From Candidatus Aminicenantota bacterium (lineage in GTDB: Bacteria > Acidobacteriota > Aminicenantia > UBA2199): a stretch of DNA of 64,000 bases. Position numbers and translations under genes: made by a program. Under the pieces are notes generated by a model, which did no database searches, had not been told where the DNA came from, and saw only the letters and a list, made by a program, of their open reading frames with translations. Location of the stretch: contig JAPKZK010000021.1 in NCBI GenBank assembly GCA_026393835.1, positions 62,001 through 126,000 of the forward strand, given 5' to 3'. Positions 21,108-30,043 of the stretch are shown piece by piece; positions within the stretch are counted from its first letter, which is position 1; the number at the start of each line of letters is the position of its first letter.

Positions 21108-21653
21108 ATGAAGAGAGTGATGATCGGTGTTTTAGTTGTTTTAATAATGGTGGCTTTCTTTAATTCCTGCCAGAAGAAAGTGGCCACCGAGCCGGTGAAA
21201 GAAGCCCCCACGTCCAAAGTAGAAGCGGTGGATGAAAAAGCCCCGCAAATCGAGAAACCCCAGTTGACCGAAGAAGAAATCTTTCAACGCAATACCCTCG
21301 AAGAAGTCAACCGGCAAGGTTACTTGCAAAAGATACATTTCGAATATGATAAGTATCTTGTCAAGGATGATATGAAGCCTATCATGGCAGAAAACGCCGA
21401 ATGGCTGCTGCAGCACCCCGCCGTTGAAATTAGAATAGAGGGGCACTGCGATGAGAGGGGAACGACGGAATACAACATTGCCCTTGGTGAAAAAAGGGCC
21501 GATTCCGCCCGGAAATACCTTGTTTCGTTGGGCGTAGCCGAAAGAAAAATCCAGGTCGTTTCCTATGGAAAAAGCAAACCCCTGGTGAAAGCCGTCGATG
21601 AAATCTCTTATTATCAAAACAGGAGAGATGAATTCGTTATCACCAAAAAGTAA
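21108..21653 (+). CDS. pal: Peptidoglycan-associated lipoprotein Pal
   Basis: A 181-residue outer-membrane lipoprotein. The signal ends in a lipobox at FFNSC (Cys near residue 20). The OmpA-like peptidoglycan-binding domain spans about residues 70-181, with IHFEYDKYLVKDDMKPIM, IRIEGHCDERGTTEYNIALGEKRA and VVSYGKSKPLV. It binds peptidoglycan and TolB, tethering the outer membrane. Confidence 0.95.
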   Translation: MKRVMIGVLVVLIMVAFFNSCQKKVATEPVKEAPTSKVEAVDEKAPQIEKPQLTEEEIFQRNTLEEVNRQGYLQKIHFEYDKYLVKDDMKPIMAENAEWLLQHPAVEIRIEGHCDERGTTEYNIALGEKRADSARKYLVSLGVAERKIQVVSYGKSKPLVKAVDEISYYQNRRDEFVITKK

Positions 21654-21674
21654 CCCCAATTGAAAGCAGCGATC

Positions 21675-22463
21675 ATGAGACAATATATAATTATATCCCT
21701 GGTGTTGGTAGTGTTGGCGTCGTTTTTGGCGGCGCCCCTGCACCCCGCAAAAAAAGATACAAAATCATTATTGGACGAGGTGCAAAACTTAGCGGCCACT
21801 GTCAAGATTTTGGAAGAAAAAATAAATACCATGGCCGGTCAAACTACCGATATGTATAAAAAAATAGAGATCATCGATGAAAAAATCAGCGCCATATCCC
21901 AAAACCAGGCGGACAATAACCAGGACCGGGAAAACCTACTGTTAAGCTTGCAGTTTATCAAGGAAGAACTCAACGAGTTAAAGAACGGCATCGGTAAAGT
22001 CAATGACAGGCTTTTATCCATGCCGGCCATGACAGCCCCGGCTGGCGCGGAGAGCCCGGGAGCGGCCGCCGAAAACGGTTCTGCCCAATCCCCGGAAAGC
22101 ATCTATTATACCGCTTATTCCGATTATATAAAGAAAAATTATGACCTGGCCGTCGAAGGATTTAAACAATTTATCAGGCTTTACCCCAATAACGGCCTGG
22201 CAGACAACTCATTATACTGGATCGGCGAATGCTATTACTCCCAGAAAAAGTACCAGGAAGCGGTGGATACATTTAAAGAATTGAAAACCAATTACGCCGA
22301 TGGGGATAAAGTACCGGACGCCATTCTCAAAGAGGGATTCGCATTGATCGAAATGGGAAAACAGACCGATGGCATCGACGTACTGAAAGAGGTGATTTCA
22401 AAGTTCCCATTATCGGAAGAAGCCTCCCTGGCGCAGCAAAAAATAAAAGAGGTATCGGAATAG
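21675..22463 (+). CDS. cpoB: CpoB/YbgF-like coiled-coil TPR periplasmic protein
   Basis: About 262 residues. A signal peptide is followed by a heptad coiled coil (roughly residues 30-120) and a C-terminal TPR domain with repeats YTAYSDYIKKNYDLAVEGFKQFI, NSLYWIGECYYSQKKYQEAVDTF and a third. This is the CpoB layout, and the gene sits in its usual place after pal. It coordinates Tol function with peptidoglycan synthesis in other bacteria. An in-frame TTG at 21660 could add five residues. Confidence 0.9.
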   Translation: MRQYIIISLVLVVLASFLAAPLHPAKKDTKSLLDEVQNLAATVKILEEKINTMAGQTTDMYKKIEIIDEKISAISQNQADNNQDRENLLLSLQFIKEELNELKNGIGKVNDRLLSMPAMTAPAGAESPGAAAENGSAQSPESIYYTAYSDYIKKNYDLAVEGFKQFIRLYPNNGLADNSLYWIGECYYSQKKYQEAVDTFKELKTNYADGDKVPDAILKEGFALIEMGKQTDGIDVLKEVISKFPLSEEASLAQQKIKEVSE

Positions 22464-22472
22464 GATTGAAAA

Positions 22473-23039
22473 ATGGCAAATAGACGAAGTATAAATCGTG
22501 TGATCCTGGTGGGTAATGTCGGTAAAGAACCGGAAATTACCCATATTCCCAGCCTGGCAAAAGATGTCGCCAAGTTCAGCCTGGCCACCACCGAAGTTTT
22601 CATGGATAAGAAGACCAACCAGTTCCAGGAATCGACGGAATGGCATAATATCGTGGCCTGGGGTTGGGCCGCCAAAAAGGTCGAACGGGATGTACACAAA
22701 GGTTCGCTGGTATTGGTGGAAGGCAAAATAAGAACCAGGAAATGGAAGGATAAAAACGACCAGGACCGGTGGACCACGGAGATCGCCGGGGAAACCATCG
22801 TGAACCTGGACAAAGCCGCCTCCAGGGAATCGCCCTATACCGGGACCGGCGACGGCCGTAATGGGCGTGATATGCGCGAAGGATCGGGCGGCGGTTACCC
22901 CGGCGGCGGTCCAGCATCGGGCGGCCCCATGAACCAGAGGGGACCCGGTCCCAATGACTATTCCTTCCCCGAACCCCAGGCCCCACCGGAAATGCAGATC
23001 GATGACATCCCGTATGATGAAGAGACCGATCCCTTTTAA
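22473..23039 (+). CDS. ssb: Single-stranded DNA-binding protein
   Basis: A 188-residue SSB. The OB fold occupies residues ~1-115 (RVILVGNVGKEPEI..., STEWHNIVAWGWAAKKVE, KGSLVLVEGKIRTRKW). A Gly/Pro-rich linker leads to the acidic tip DDIPYDEETDPF, which recruits partner enzymes. It lies between cpoB and the GTPase gene in the same direction. Confidence 0.96.
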   Translation: MANRRSINRVILVGNVGKEPEITHIPSLAKDVAKFSLATTEVFMDKKTNQFQESTEWHNIVAWGWAAKKVERDVHKGSLVLVEGKIRTRKWKDKNDQDRWTTEIAGETIVNLDKAASRESPYTGTGDGRNGRDMREGSGGGYPGGGPASGGPMNQRGPGPNDYSFPEPQAPPEMQIDDIPYDEETDPF

Positions 23040-23109
23040 TATTCATGGCGCAATGGTGCAATGGTGCAGCGGTGAAAAAGAATATAAATATTAATAAAAG
23101 GGGACGAAG

Positions 23110-24267
23110 ATGGCATTCGTAAATTATAACAACAAAGAAATTACAGTAAAGATCGTGTATTACGGTCCGGCGTTGAGCGGTAAGACCACCTGCTTACAGT
23201 ATACGTATAACAGTAAAGAGTATAAGAAAAAAGGTAAACTCATCACACTGGATACCGACGGCGACCGGACGCTTTTTTTTGATTTCCTGCCCATCGAGAT
23301 CGGGAAATTAGGGGATTATGCCATAAAGATGCAGCTCTACACCGTACCGGGCCAGGTGGCATATGATACCACCCGGAAACTGGTTCTCCAGGGCTCCGAC
23401 GGCGTCGTTTTTGTGGCCGATTCCCAGGTGGTGATGCGGGAACAGAATATCTCCAGTCTAAAAAATTTAAGAGAAAACTTAAAGGCCAATAAAATTTCCT
23501 TCGCCGAAATCCCCCTGATTTTACAATACAATAAACGCGACCTCAGGGAGATATTGCCCGTCGAAGTCCTCAATAGAGATTTGAACCCCGATAATAAACC
23601 CTTTTTCGCCACCATAGGAACCACCGGCGACAATGTCCTGGAAGCCCTTCATACCATCATGAAAATGGTGATTATTTATTTGAAGAATAAACTCACCGTA
23701 TTCCAGAAAGATAAAACCGTGATGTTCTCCCGTGAAGAAGCCACCGATACCATCATCGCTCCCCGGGGAGCGGGGGCGGGGGTAGGCGTAAAACCGCCTA
23801 TTACAAAGGAAGCGGTCATGCCCGACCGGGCCAATGAAGATACGGAGAAAGAGGATTTGTTCGAACTTTCCAGTCCCATGCCGCTGGAGGAAGAATCGCT
23901 TAAAACCCATGATTATCATCAGGGACAGCATGAACAGGACGAAGAAATCTTTAATCTCGGGGATGATAGTATGATGGGAGCGGATGAAGATTCCCTGGAA
24001 ATCCCGGAAGCAAATTTAAGGGATGAACTGGGGGAGATCAGGGAGGAACCGAAGCGCCGTATATTCGAAACGCAACCCGGACCCATTGCACAATCCCCTG
24101 ATATGGACATGAAGAACAAGCAAAGACCTGCGATATATACCCAACCCTCCACCGGTGTCGCCGCCGTCGATAAAATCATCGAAGTACCGTTGAATATCCT
24201 GATACCGGAAGATAAAGATGAGATTAAAATTAACCTTAATCTCCAGATCGTGATCAAGAGACAATAA
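23110..24267 (+). CDS. MglA-like small GTPase with long C-terminal extension
   Basis: A 385-residue protein. Residues ~1-195 are a Ras-like GTPase of the MglA/gliding-motility type: GPALSGKTTCL (G1), TVPGQVAYDTTRKLVLQGSDG (G3 region) and NKRDL (G4). In polarity and motility systems such GTPases set the cell pole. The following ~190 residues are acidic, low complexity and probably disordered, then a short conserved-looking end (VAAVDKIIEVPLNILIPEDKDE region). No MglB (roadblock) partner gene is adjacent. An AAGGGGA box precedes the ATG. Confidence 0.85.
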   Translation: MAFVNYNNKEITVKIVYYGPALSGKTTCLQYTYNSKEYKKKGKLITLDTDGDRTLFFDFLPIEIGKLGDYAIKMQLYTVPGQVAYDTTRKLVLQGSDGVVFVADSQVVMREQNISSLKNLRENLKANKISFAEIPLILQYNKRDLREILPVEVLNRDLNPDNKPFFATIGTTGDNVLEALHTIMKMVIIYLKNKLTVFQKDKTVMFSREEATDTIIAPRGAGAGVGVKPPITKEAVMPDRANEDTEKEDLFELSSPMPLEEESLKTHDYHQGQHEQDEEIFNLGDDSMMGADEDSLEIPEANLRDELGEIREEPKRRIFETQPGPIAQSPDMDMKNKQRPAIYTQPSTGVAAVDKIIEVPLNILIPEDKDEIKINLNLQIVIKRQ

Positions 24268-24277
24268 GAAAATCCGA

Positions 24278-25765
24278 ATGAGGCGCAACCAGGGACCCAT
24301 TTTTCATATGGTTTCGTGCGTTTTGGCGTTTTTTGTTTTTATCCTCTCCGGCCCGGGTATGCGTTGCGGTTATGCCCAGGGATTGGAAACCCTGGCCGGG
24401 AAAGTGTCCAATAGTATTCTCGATTATTTTACCGCTCAAGGGGAGGGCAATACCAGGTTTTCCATTATAAAATTTGAGAATTTTTCCGGGGTCACGGACC
24501 TGGCCGCCCATAAATTTTACCAGCAGGTGGCGGCCCGCCTGGAGGGTCGGCCGCAGGCGCTGTATAACGACCTGATGATCGATTTTAGTCAGAAGAAGGG
24601 AGAATTCAACCTGAACCGGGTCGATCGATTGGATTATTTAATTTACCTCAAATTGATAAAGAACCTGGATAAGGTGGGGGCGGGAATCGCCATATTTTCC
24701 AGGTCCCTGGATAAAATCGTTTCTATCAAATATTTCGAAGAAGATTTTTCCCCCGGTGAAAGCAATATCTATGAGACAGTGGATTACGGGTTTAAAGGAT
24801 TGGGCTTTTCCAGGCAGATCGAGATCGACGCCGATAAATATTTACTGGATTTTAAAAGCATTTCAAACCCTGCCGGAGATCGCGAGCTCGAGATCGGGGT
24901 CCAGTACTTTTTCTTTTACCCGGGAGAAATTGAAATATTTAAAACCCAGGACAAGCAATTTAAGAAAATTTTTTCCTTTAAATTAGAGTGGGGGAGGCCC
25001 TATTACCCGGTTATGGATTATGAGGGCAAGCTGTGTCTTTTTTACCGGGTCGGGGACGACGGCAACCCCGTGTTATATTTGACGGCGGGAAGTAATTTTT
25101 CGCCGCGGTCCAAAGTCCTGACTTATAAAAACAACTTGTGGCAGGAGGTGGCCGTCCTTGATTTCGTTCCCATCAAAGCGATCCGGTTAAACAACAGCGA
25201 CTACCTTGCCGGGGCCCTTTACGATGAGGGAAAGAATTATTTTAAAGAGAAATTGGTCCTGGTTCCTTTTACAGCCGGGAAATTGGATACGGAAAATCCC
25301 CTGGAGAAGAAAGTCGTTCCTTTTTACGCCGTGGATTTTTCGATCCTGTCCCGGGGGCTCCGGGATGCATCGGATGCGTCCGAGAGTGGGGAGAATGTGA
25401 CCGGTGTGCATTTGATCGACAGCGACTATAATTACAGGTTCTATGCCGGGGATTTCCAGGAGCGGGGACCGGCGCTTGAAAGACGAGGTTCGGCCCTTGC
25501 CGCCCTCGACGGTCAATGGCTGGCGCTAAGCGATTATTCCTTTTCCACCCAGAAGGATAAATTGTATTTTTATAAAATCGAGGAAGGGAGCAAACAAGCG
25601 GTTTATGAAAACATCATAAACGGCCGGGTTATCTTTATATCCGCCGGTTCATGGCAGGAGCGCCCGGGGTTCTGGGTTTATGTGGAAGAGGTGAAGAACG
25701 ATAACCCGGTTTATCGTTTGCAGTTCTGGAGTAAGAATATCGATAAAGAAGAAGGGAATAATTAA
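24278..25765 (+). CDS. Exported protein of unknown function
   Basis: A 495-residue protein with an N-terminal signal peptide (hydrophobic core in residues ~10-28, cut near GYAQG). The first domain (about 45-130) reads like a periplasmic assembly protein (FSIIKFENFSGVTDLAAHKFYQQVAARL), a pattern seen in proteins that sense or measure envelope components. The rest is beta-rich and may be a propeller. It starts 10 bp after the GTPase gene and is followed by the solute-binding-like gene, so the three may act together. I do not recognise a named family. Confidence 0.75.
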   Translation: MRRNQGPIFHMVSCVLAFFVFILSGPGMRCGYAQGLETLAGKVSNSILDYFTAQGEGNTRFSIIKFENFSGVTDLAAHKFYQQVAARLEGRPQALYNDLMIDFSQKKGEFNLNRVDRLDYLIYLKLIKNLDKVGAGIAIFSRSLDKIVSIKYFEEDFSPGESNIYETVDYGFKGLGFSRQIEIDADKYLLDFKSISNPAGDRELEIGVQYFFFYPGEIEIFKTQDKQFKKIFSFKLEWGRPYYPVMDYEGKLCLFYRVGDDGNPVLYLTAGSNFSPRSKVLTYKNNLWQEVAVLDFVPIKAIRLNNSDYLAGALYDEGKNYFKEKLVLVPFTAGKLDTENPLEKKVVPFYAVDFSILSRGLRDASDASESGENVTGVHLIDSDYNYRFYAGDFQERGPALERRGSALAALDGQWLALSDYSFSTQKDKLYFYKIEEGSKQAVYENIINGRVIFISAGSWQERPGFWVYVEEVKNDNPVYRLQFWSKNIDKEEGNN

Positions 25766-25776
25766 GGATAATAATA

Positions 25777-27168
25777 ATGATGTCTACGATGTCTACGATG
25801 TCTACAGGGGTAAAAATAATCATCATAACGGTCGCGCTGTCGGTAATGATCTGCGCTGTCAAGCCCTATTACGGTGGGGAAGTCTCCATCCGCTTAAATG
25901 AACCTACCAATTTCTCGTATACCCCTTCCGATTACTCGAACCTGGTTTTTTATTCGCTGCTTTATGAGAACCTGTTTTATTTAAAAAGTAACGGCGAGGT
26001 GTTTTCCAATATATTCAGGTATTATAAATACGATGGAACCGAACGGACTCTGGTGTTGGACTTAAAAGAGAATCTCAGTTTTTCCAATGGCGACCCGGTT
26101 CGCGTCGAAAGCATCAAACTCTCCTTTAATTTGTTCCTGGATATGAGAATAGAGAACGCCTTAAAACTCCGGCGCATTATAAAAAGCATTGAGATAAAAC
26201 CGGGTGAAAACCGGGTGATTGTCCGGTTGTTGTATGATTACCCGGGTATTGTCGCCCTGCTAACTGCGCCGGAACTGGTACTGATGTCCGGCGGCCGCGG
26301 GGTATTTTCAGGGATGTTCTATCCGGTGGAGTGGGAACAGAACCGCTTCCTCCGGTTGGTTCCCAATAAATATAACCCGGGGGGGAGAACCTACCTGGAT
26401 GGTGTGAAAATCGTTTTTTACGATTATCAATATCCCGATATTTTTTTAGCGAAACCCGGGTTAGTCGACGATGCGTTCAGGGAGTTTGACGCCGGGATTT
26501 ATCAAAATATTTACCTGGGTTTCCCTGCCGGCAAGGTGAGTCCCAATATCCAGGTGGCCCTGTACTCGCTGTTGAGGGAGTTTGCCGGGGACATCGATAT
26601 GGAACCGCTAAATGCCCTTACCGCGGACGACGAATCGCCGGTCACATTAAAGATAAGAACTTTCTCCGACCGGGAAGCCCGTTCTATTTTAAGACGTTCG
26701 CGGGTGAAGCTTTATATTCTTGCATCCTTAAAGGAATTCGAAGGAAAACTGGAGGAATTTCTAAAACGCAAGGATGTCCGCCTGGAAACTGTTTATTTGA
26801 ATGATAATACGTTGGTTAATTTCATGGACAGCGCCCAGGTGAATTATCTTTTATTGGTAAAGGTTTTTAATAAGCGCGTCCCCCTGGAGGAGAAGATCAA
26901 ACGGATCATCAATGAAATGAGTTTTTCCCGGTTTGATGAAACCTACCTGAAATTGGTAAATGAGTTGGAGGAAGTGACGTCTTTGAAGAACGAGGAATTC
27001 CTGTTGGAGCAGGTTTCCCGGTTGATCGAGAAGATAGTGAATGATGGGCTTTTGCTGCCGTTGTACCGGAAGCGGTATTCCTTTTATGTGCGGAAAGGGG
27101 TCAAGGACATTGAGATGGATCATTATGGCCGCCCGTTATTCCAGCGTATGCAGATTGTTAAACAGTAA
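25777..27168 (+). CDS. Family 5 extracellular solute-binding-like protein
   Basis: A 463-residue protein resembling peptide/nickel-type SBP_bac_5 proteins: an early FYSLLYENLFYLKSNGEVFSN segment, then LVLDLKENLSFSNGDPVRVESIKLSFNLFL, which is the family landmark, and VPNKYNPGGRTYLDGVKI. Signal-like residues follow an odd N-terminus encoded by three copies of a 9-bp repeat (MSTMSTMST). There are no ABC permease or ATPase genes nearby, and the middle of the protein is divergent. It may have been recruited as a binding or scaffold protein with the preceding exported protein. Confidence 0.75.
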   Translation: MMSTMSTMSTGVKIIIITVALSVMICAVKPYYGGEVSIRLNEPTNFSYTPSDYSNLVFYSLLYENLFYLKSNGEVFSNIFRYYKYDGTERTLVLDLKENLSFSNGDPVRVESIKLSFNLFLDMRIENALKLRRIIKSIEIKPGENRVIVRLLYDYPGIVALLTAPELVLMSGGRGVFSGMFYPVEWEQNRFLRLVPNKYNPGGRTYLDGVKIVFYDYQYPDIFLAKPGLVDDAFREFDAGIYQNIYLGFPAGKVSPNIQVALYSLLREFAGDIDMEPLNALTADDESPVTLKIRTFSDREARSILRRSRVKLYILASLKEFEGKLEEFLKRKDVRLETVYLNDNTLVNFMDSAQVNYLLLVKVFNKRVPLEEKIKRIINEMSFSRFDETYLKLVNELEEVTSLKNEEFLLEQVSRLIEKIVNDGLLLPLYRKRYSFYVRKGVKDIEMDHYGRPLFQRMQIVKQ

Positions 27169-27202
27169 TCAGTAAGGTACTCTAATAATATAAGGAGATA
27201 AT

Positions 27203-27685
27203 ATGATTAAAAAAATAATTCCCATCATGGTAATGATTTTGGTGTTAGGCAGCGGTTATGCTTTTGGGTTGGAAGTAGGGTTAACCGGTGGGGCCATGAG
27301 TAAGAAGATCGATTCCGGTTTTCATTATGGTCTTGCCGTTACCACGGGGTTCCTGGTACCCATGGTAAAATTCGAGTTTGAAGTGTACAAGATGAAGGAG
27401 AATGTGGCGACCGCGGCCGTGGCCGGTAAAGAAAAAGCCTTATGCGTTGGGGTCAAATTCCGGCCCAAATTGGGCAGTTTTGCGCCTTATGCGATTGTCG
27501 GCGTGGGGGGTGAATTCGACAAGTTTGGTTTCGATTTCGGCGACTACCACAAATTTACTTTTATCGGGGGCGGGTGCCACTTCTTTTTAATGGACATGCT
27601 TTCCATCCGGGCGGATATTCGCGTCATGCATTTTAAAGATATGAATAAGACCCGTTTCAGCGCAGGAGTTTTTCTTCACATTTGA
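27203..27685 (+). CDS. Small outer-membrane beta-barrel protein
   Basis: A 160-residue protein with a signal peptide cut after YAFG. The rest alternates hydrophobic and polar residues in about eight strands (FHYGLAVTTGFLV, VKFEFEVYKMK, FAPYAIVGVGGEFDKF, LSIRADIRVMHF) and ends with a hydrophobic strand. This is the OmpX/OmpW-like small-barrel pattern. Function unknown. It has an AAGGAG box and is the last plus-strand gene of the core block. Confidence 0.75.
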   Translation: MIKKIIPIMVMILVLGSGYAFGLEVGLTGGAMSKKIDSGFHYGLAVTTGFLVPMVKFEFEVYKMKENVATAAVAGKEKALCVGVKFRPKLGSFAPYAIVGVGGEFDKFGFDFGDYHKFTFIGGGCHFFLMDMLSIRADIRVMHFKDMNKTRFSAGVFLHI

Positions 27686-27707
27686 CTAATTAAAAGTTTT
27701 AGGGGGT

Positions 27708-27737
27708 GTCGGGACCTTTTTTCAAAAAGGTCCTGAC
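27708..27737. terminator. Hairpin between convergent genes
   Basis: GTCGGGACCTTTTT pairs with AAAAAGGTCCTGAC around a very short loop in the 84-bp gap between the beta-barrel gene and the SurA-like gene. The A and T runs let it work on both strands as a bidirectional terminator. A related sequence lies at 40365-40406. Confidence 0.6.
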
Positions 27738-27769
27738 CCGCCGGAGGCATAATTCATGGTGAATCCAGG

Positions 27770-28762
27770 TTATTTGTATTCTTCATAAATTTTGATGAGG
27801 CTGTCTTTTTTCAATTGTTCGAGGAATTCTTTCAATTTGACTTCCTGTTCCCTGGCCATGAGTAGATTTTCGATATCGTTGCGGACCATTTTGTATTCGA
27901 GCACTTCCGGGTCCTTACGTTCTTTCAGTAGAACAATGTACCAGCCGGTGTCTGTCTCAACCCAGGGAGAGTGTTCCCCTTGTTTCAATTTTTGGGTCGC
28001 TTCTTCGAGTTTGGCGTTTAGCTCGCCCTGTTTAAACCGGCCCAGGAAGAAATTGTTTTCAGCGCCCTGCAGTTGGGAATATTTTTTTGCCACTTCTTCA
28101 AAATTACCGTTTCCCAGTTCGGCATCGATGGCCTGCATTTTTTCCGAGAGGGCTTGAGGAACAATATATTTCGCTTTATCAAGATAAATACAATCGAGGG
28201 TGAGTTCTAAGGGTTTGGTGAACTCTTTGATATTGCTTTTATAATAATCCATGATCTGGGCGTTATCGATTTTGATTTTATAACCGATCTCTTCCCGGAT
28301 TAAGCGGTGCTGCATGCTGGTATCTTTTAATTGTTTCAGCCACTCATCGTAATCCAGTCCCTGGGAACGAATGGCTTGTTTCAATTCATCATCCGAGTTC
28401 ATATTGTATTGTTTCTTGATATCCTTGATAATCATTTCTATTTCGGCGTCCACCTCGTAATTTTTTTCTTTGGCAATGGACAATAAAAGTTTTTGTTCGA
28501 TCAATTGGTTCAGCAGGTTTTTTTTCATTTCCGCGATTTTTTCCGCCAGTTGTTCCTCGGTGCTGCCCGGGAATTGTTGTTGTACGACCCGCGACATTTC
28601 AATTTCTGTATTTTTCAGTTCCGAATAGGTGATTAATTCACCGTTAACCACGGCGTAAATTTTTTCGATGACTTCCGCATTAACGGTTATCGGCGCTGGG
28701 CCTGTTACCAGTACCAGCACCAGTATTATTTGAATCATCGATTTTTTAGTTAGTTTCGACAT
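27770..28762 (-). CDS. SurA-like periplasmic peptidyl-prolyl isomerase
   Basis: A 330-residue exported chaperone. After the signal peptide (cut near VNAEV) comes a SurA_N-type helical domain (IEKIYAVVNGELITYSELKNTEIE... and QLIEQKLLLSIAKEKNYEVDAEI). One parvulin domain follows (about 195-305; NFFLGRFKQGELNAKLEEATQKLKQGEHSPWVETDTGWYIVLL). SurA assists outer-membrane protein folding. Its GGAG box lies inside the upstream parvulin gene, and the genes overlap by 17 bp. Confidence 0.88.
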   Translation of the reverse strand: MSKLTKKSMIQIILVLVLVTGPAPITVNAEVIEKIYAVVNGELITYSELKNTEIEMSRVVQQQFPGSTEEQLAEKIAEMKKNLLNQLIEQKLLLSIAKEKNYEVDAEIEMIIKDIKKQYNMNSDDELKQAIRSQGLDYDEWLKQLKDTSMQHRLIREEIGYKIKIDNAQIMDYYKSNIKEFTKPLELTLDCIYLDKAKYIVPQALSEKMQAIDAELGNGNFEEVAKKYSQLQGAENNFFLGRFKQGELNAKLEEATQKLKQGEHSPWVETDTGWYIVLLKERKDPEVLEYKMVRNDIENLLMAREQEVKLKEFLEQLKKDSLIKIYEEYK

Positions 28763-29717
28763 TTTGTTCTCCTTTAATCGTTTGGTAAGGGAAGAATAGC
28801 GATTGGTATTTCGCGTTTATATTCAACTCCTCTTTTAACCCGGTTAAGAAATCTTCATAGGCGGCGCCCAGTTTCTCCGAGAGTAATTTATTTTTAATTT
28901 GGTTTTTAACGGCTTCCAGGAATAACAACCGTTCTTTTTTTAGTTTAGTTACCTTAAAAATATGAAAGCCGTAAGGTGAATTCAACACAGGGCTGACGGT
29001 ATTCAGTTCTAAGGCAAAAACCACGTCTTCCATATCTTTAGGGAGGGTTCCCTTTTCGAAATATCCCATACTGCCGCCGTCTTTGGCCTCAAGGGAGATG
29101 GATTCTTTTTTGGCCAGTTCTTCGAATTTTTCCGGCGACTTCAACAGGGTTTCCCGTATTTCATAAGCTTTCGCCTTATTATTTACCACGATCTGGAATA
29201 AAAAAACTTCCGTCGATTTCCTGTAGTTATCGATGTTCCGGTCGTAATACCGGCGGATTTCGTCGTCTGTTACATCGATATCTTTATACAGTTTAAAATA
29301 GAGGTATTTTTGGGCTTTGGCGCTTTCCTTCATCCAGGGGTTGCTTTCCAGGTCCGGAGGTAGGGTTGTCTCTTTCAGGTAATTATCGATTTCCGCCCGG
29401 TCCATTTTGATATTTGCCTGATCTACGCTGTGCATGACGGTTTTGTGTTCGATAAACATATCGAAAATACGGGAAGCCAGCCTGACATTGATGTCTTTGA
29501 AAGAGAAGTCGGGGTACCTACTTTTTATGAATTCCTTCAACTGTTTATTGGTGAATTTCTCATTATCGATGGCTAAGATGATGTTGTCATCTCCGGGCAT
29601 GGCGATGGATTCCTGGGGTGCGGCGGTTTTTTTCGCTCCCGGGGCCTGGGTTTCTTTCCCGCAGTGGAAACACAGCAAAACAAGTATGATTATGAGTGTC
29701 AGTTTTAGTTTTTTCAT
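28746..29717 (-). CDS. PpiC-type parvulin lipoprotein
   Basis: A 323-residue lipoprotein; the signal ends in the lipobox LLCFHC. A SurA/PrsA-like N-terminal helical domain precedes a parvulin domain at roughly residues 170-270 (EVFLFQIVVNNKAKAYEI, GGSMGYFEKGTLPKDMEDVVFAL, PYGFHIFKVTKL). It is the first gene of a two-gene parvulin operon with the SurA-like gene and would act at the membrane surface in the periplasm. Confidence 0.88.
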   Translation of the reverse strand: MKKLKLTLIIILVLLCFHCGKETQAPGAKKTAAPQESIAMPGDDNIILAIDNEKFTNKQLKEFIKSRYPDFSFKDINVRLASRIFDMFIEHKTVMHSVDQANIKMDRAEIDNYLKETTLPPDLESNPWMKESAKAQKYLYFKLYKDIDVTDDEIRRYYDRNIDNYRKSTEVFLFQIVVNNKAKAYEIRETLLKSPEKFEELAKKESISLEAKDGGSMGYFEKGTLPKDMEDVVFALELNTVSPVLNSPYGFHIFKVTKLKKERLLFLEAVKNQIKNKLLSEKLGAAYEDFLTGLKEELNINAKYQSLFFPYQTIKGEQNVETN

Positions 29718-29802
29718 TGTAGGGCTAATTATATACTATTTCAAGCCTATTTTCAATTTGGTTCCGGCGATTTCGGCAATTTTATTTTCACCTGGGATTT
29801 AG

Positions 29803-30000
29803 CCCACGAATGACACGAATTAACACGAAAAAAAATGAGCCACGGACGAACGCGGTTTGCAATTTAGGATTTCCCGGCGAGCCTGGCCTTTTGATTCTCT
29901 TTATATTTTTCATTTCGCTTGTATTTTATCATAAAAAGCATTGTGAAAGCAACTGGCCCGGGACGCAGCAGCAATTCTCATTTTGAATAATCTTAGGCCA
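29803..30000. repeat. Intergenic region with dispersed-repeat fragments
   Basis: The 326-bp gap between the parvulin gene and the LURP-like gene has no gene. It holds a fragment with CCCACGAATGACACGAATTAA, similar to text near 58,880, and a 17-bp copy of the inverted-repeat end of the element at 30738-30902 (29969-29985, CAGCAATTCTCATTTTG). These look like remnants of short non-coding mobile elements. Confidence 0.5.
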
Positions 30001-30043
30001 CCACTTCCCCCCCGGTCCCAGTGTGTGGCCTTGGGCCGATTTG

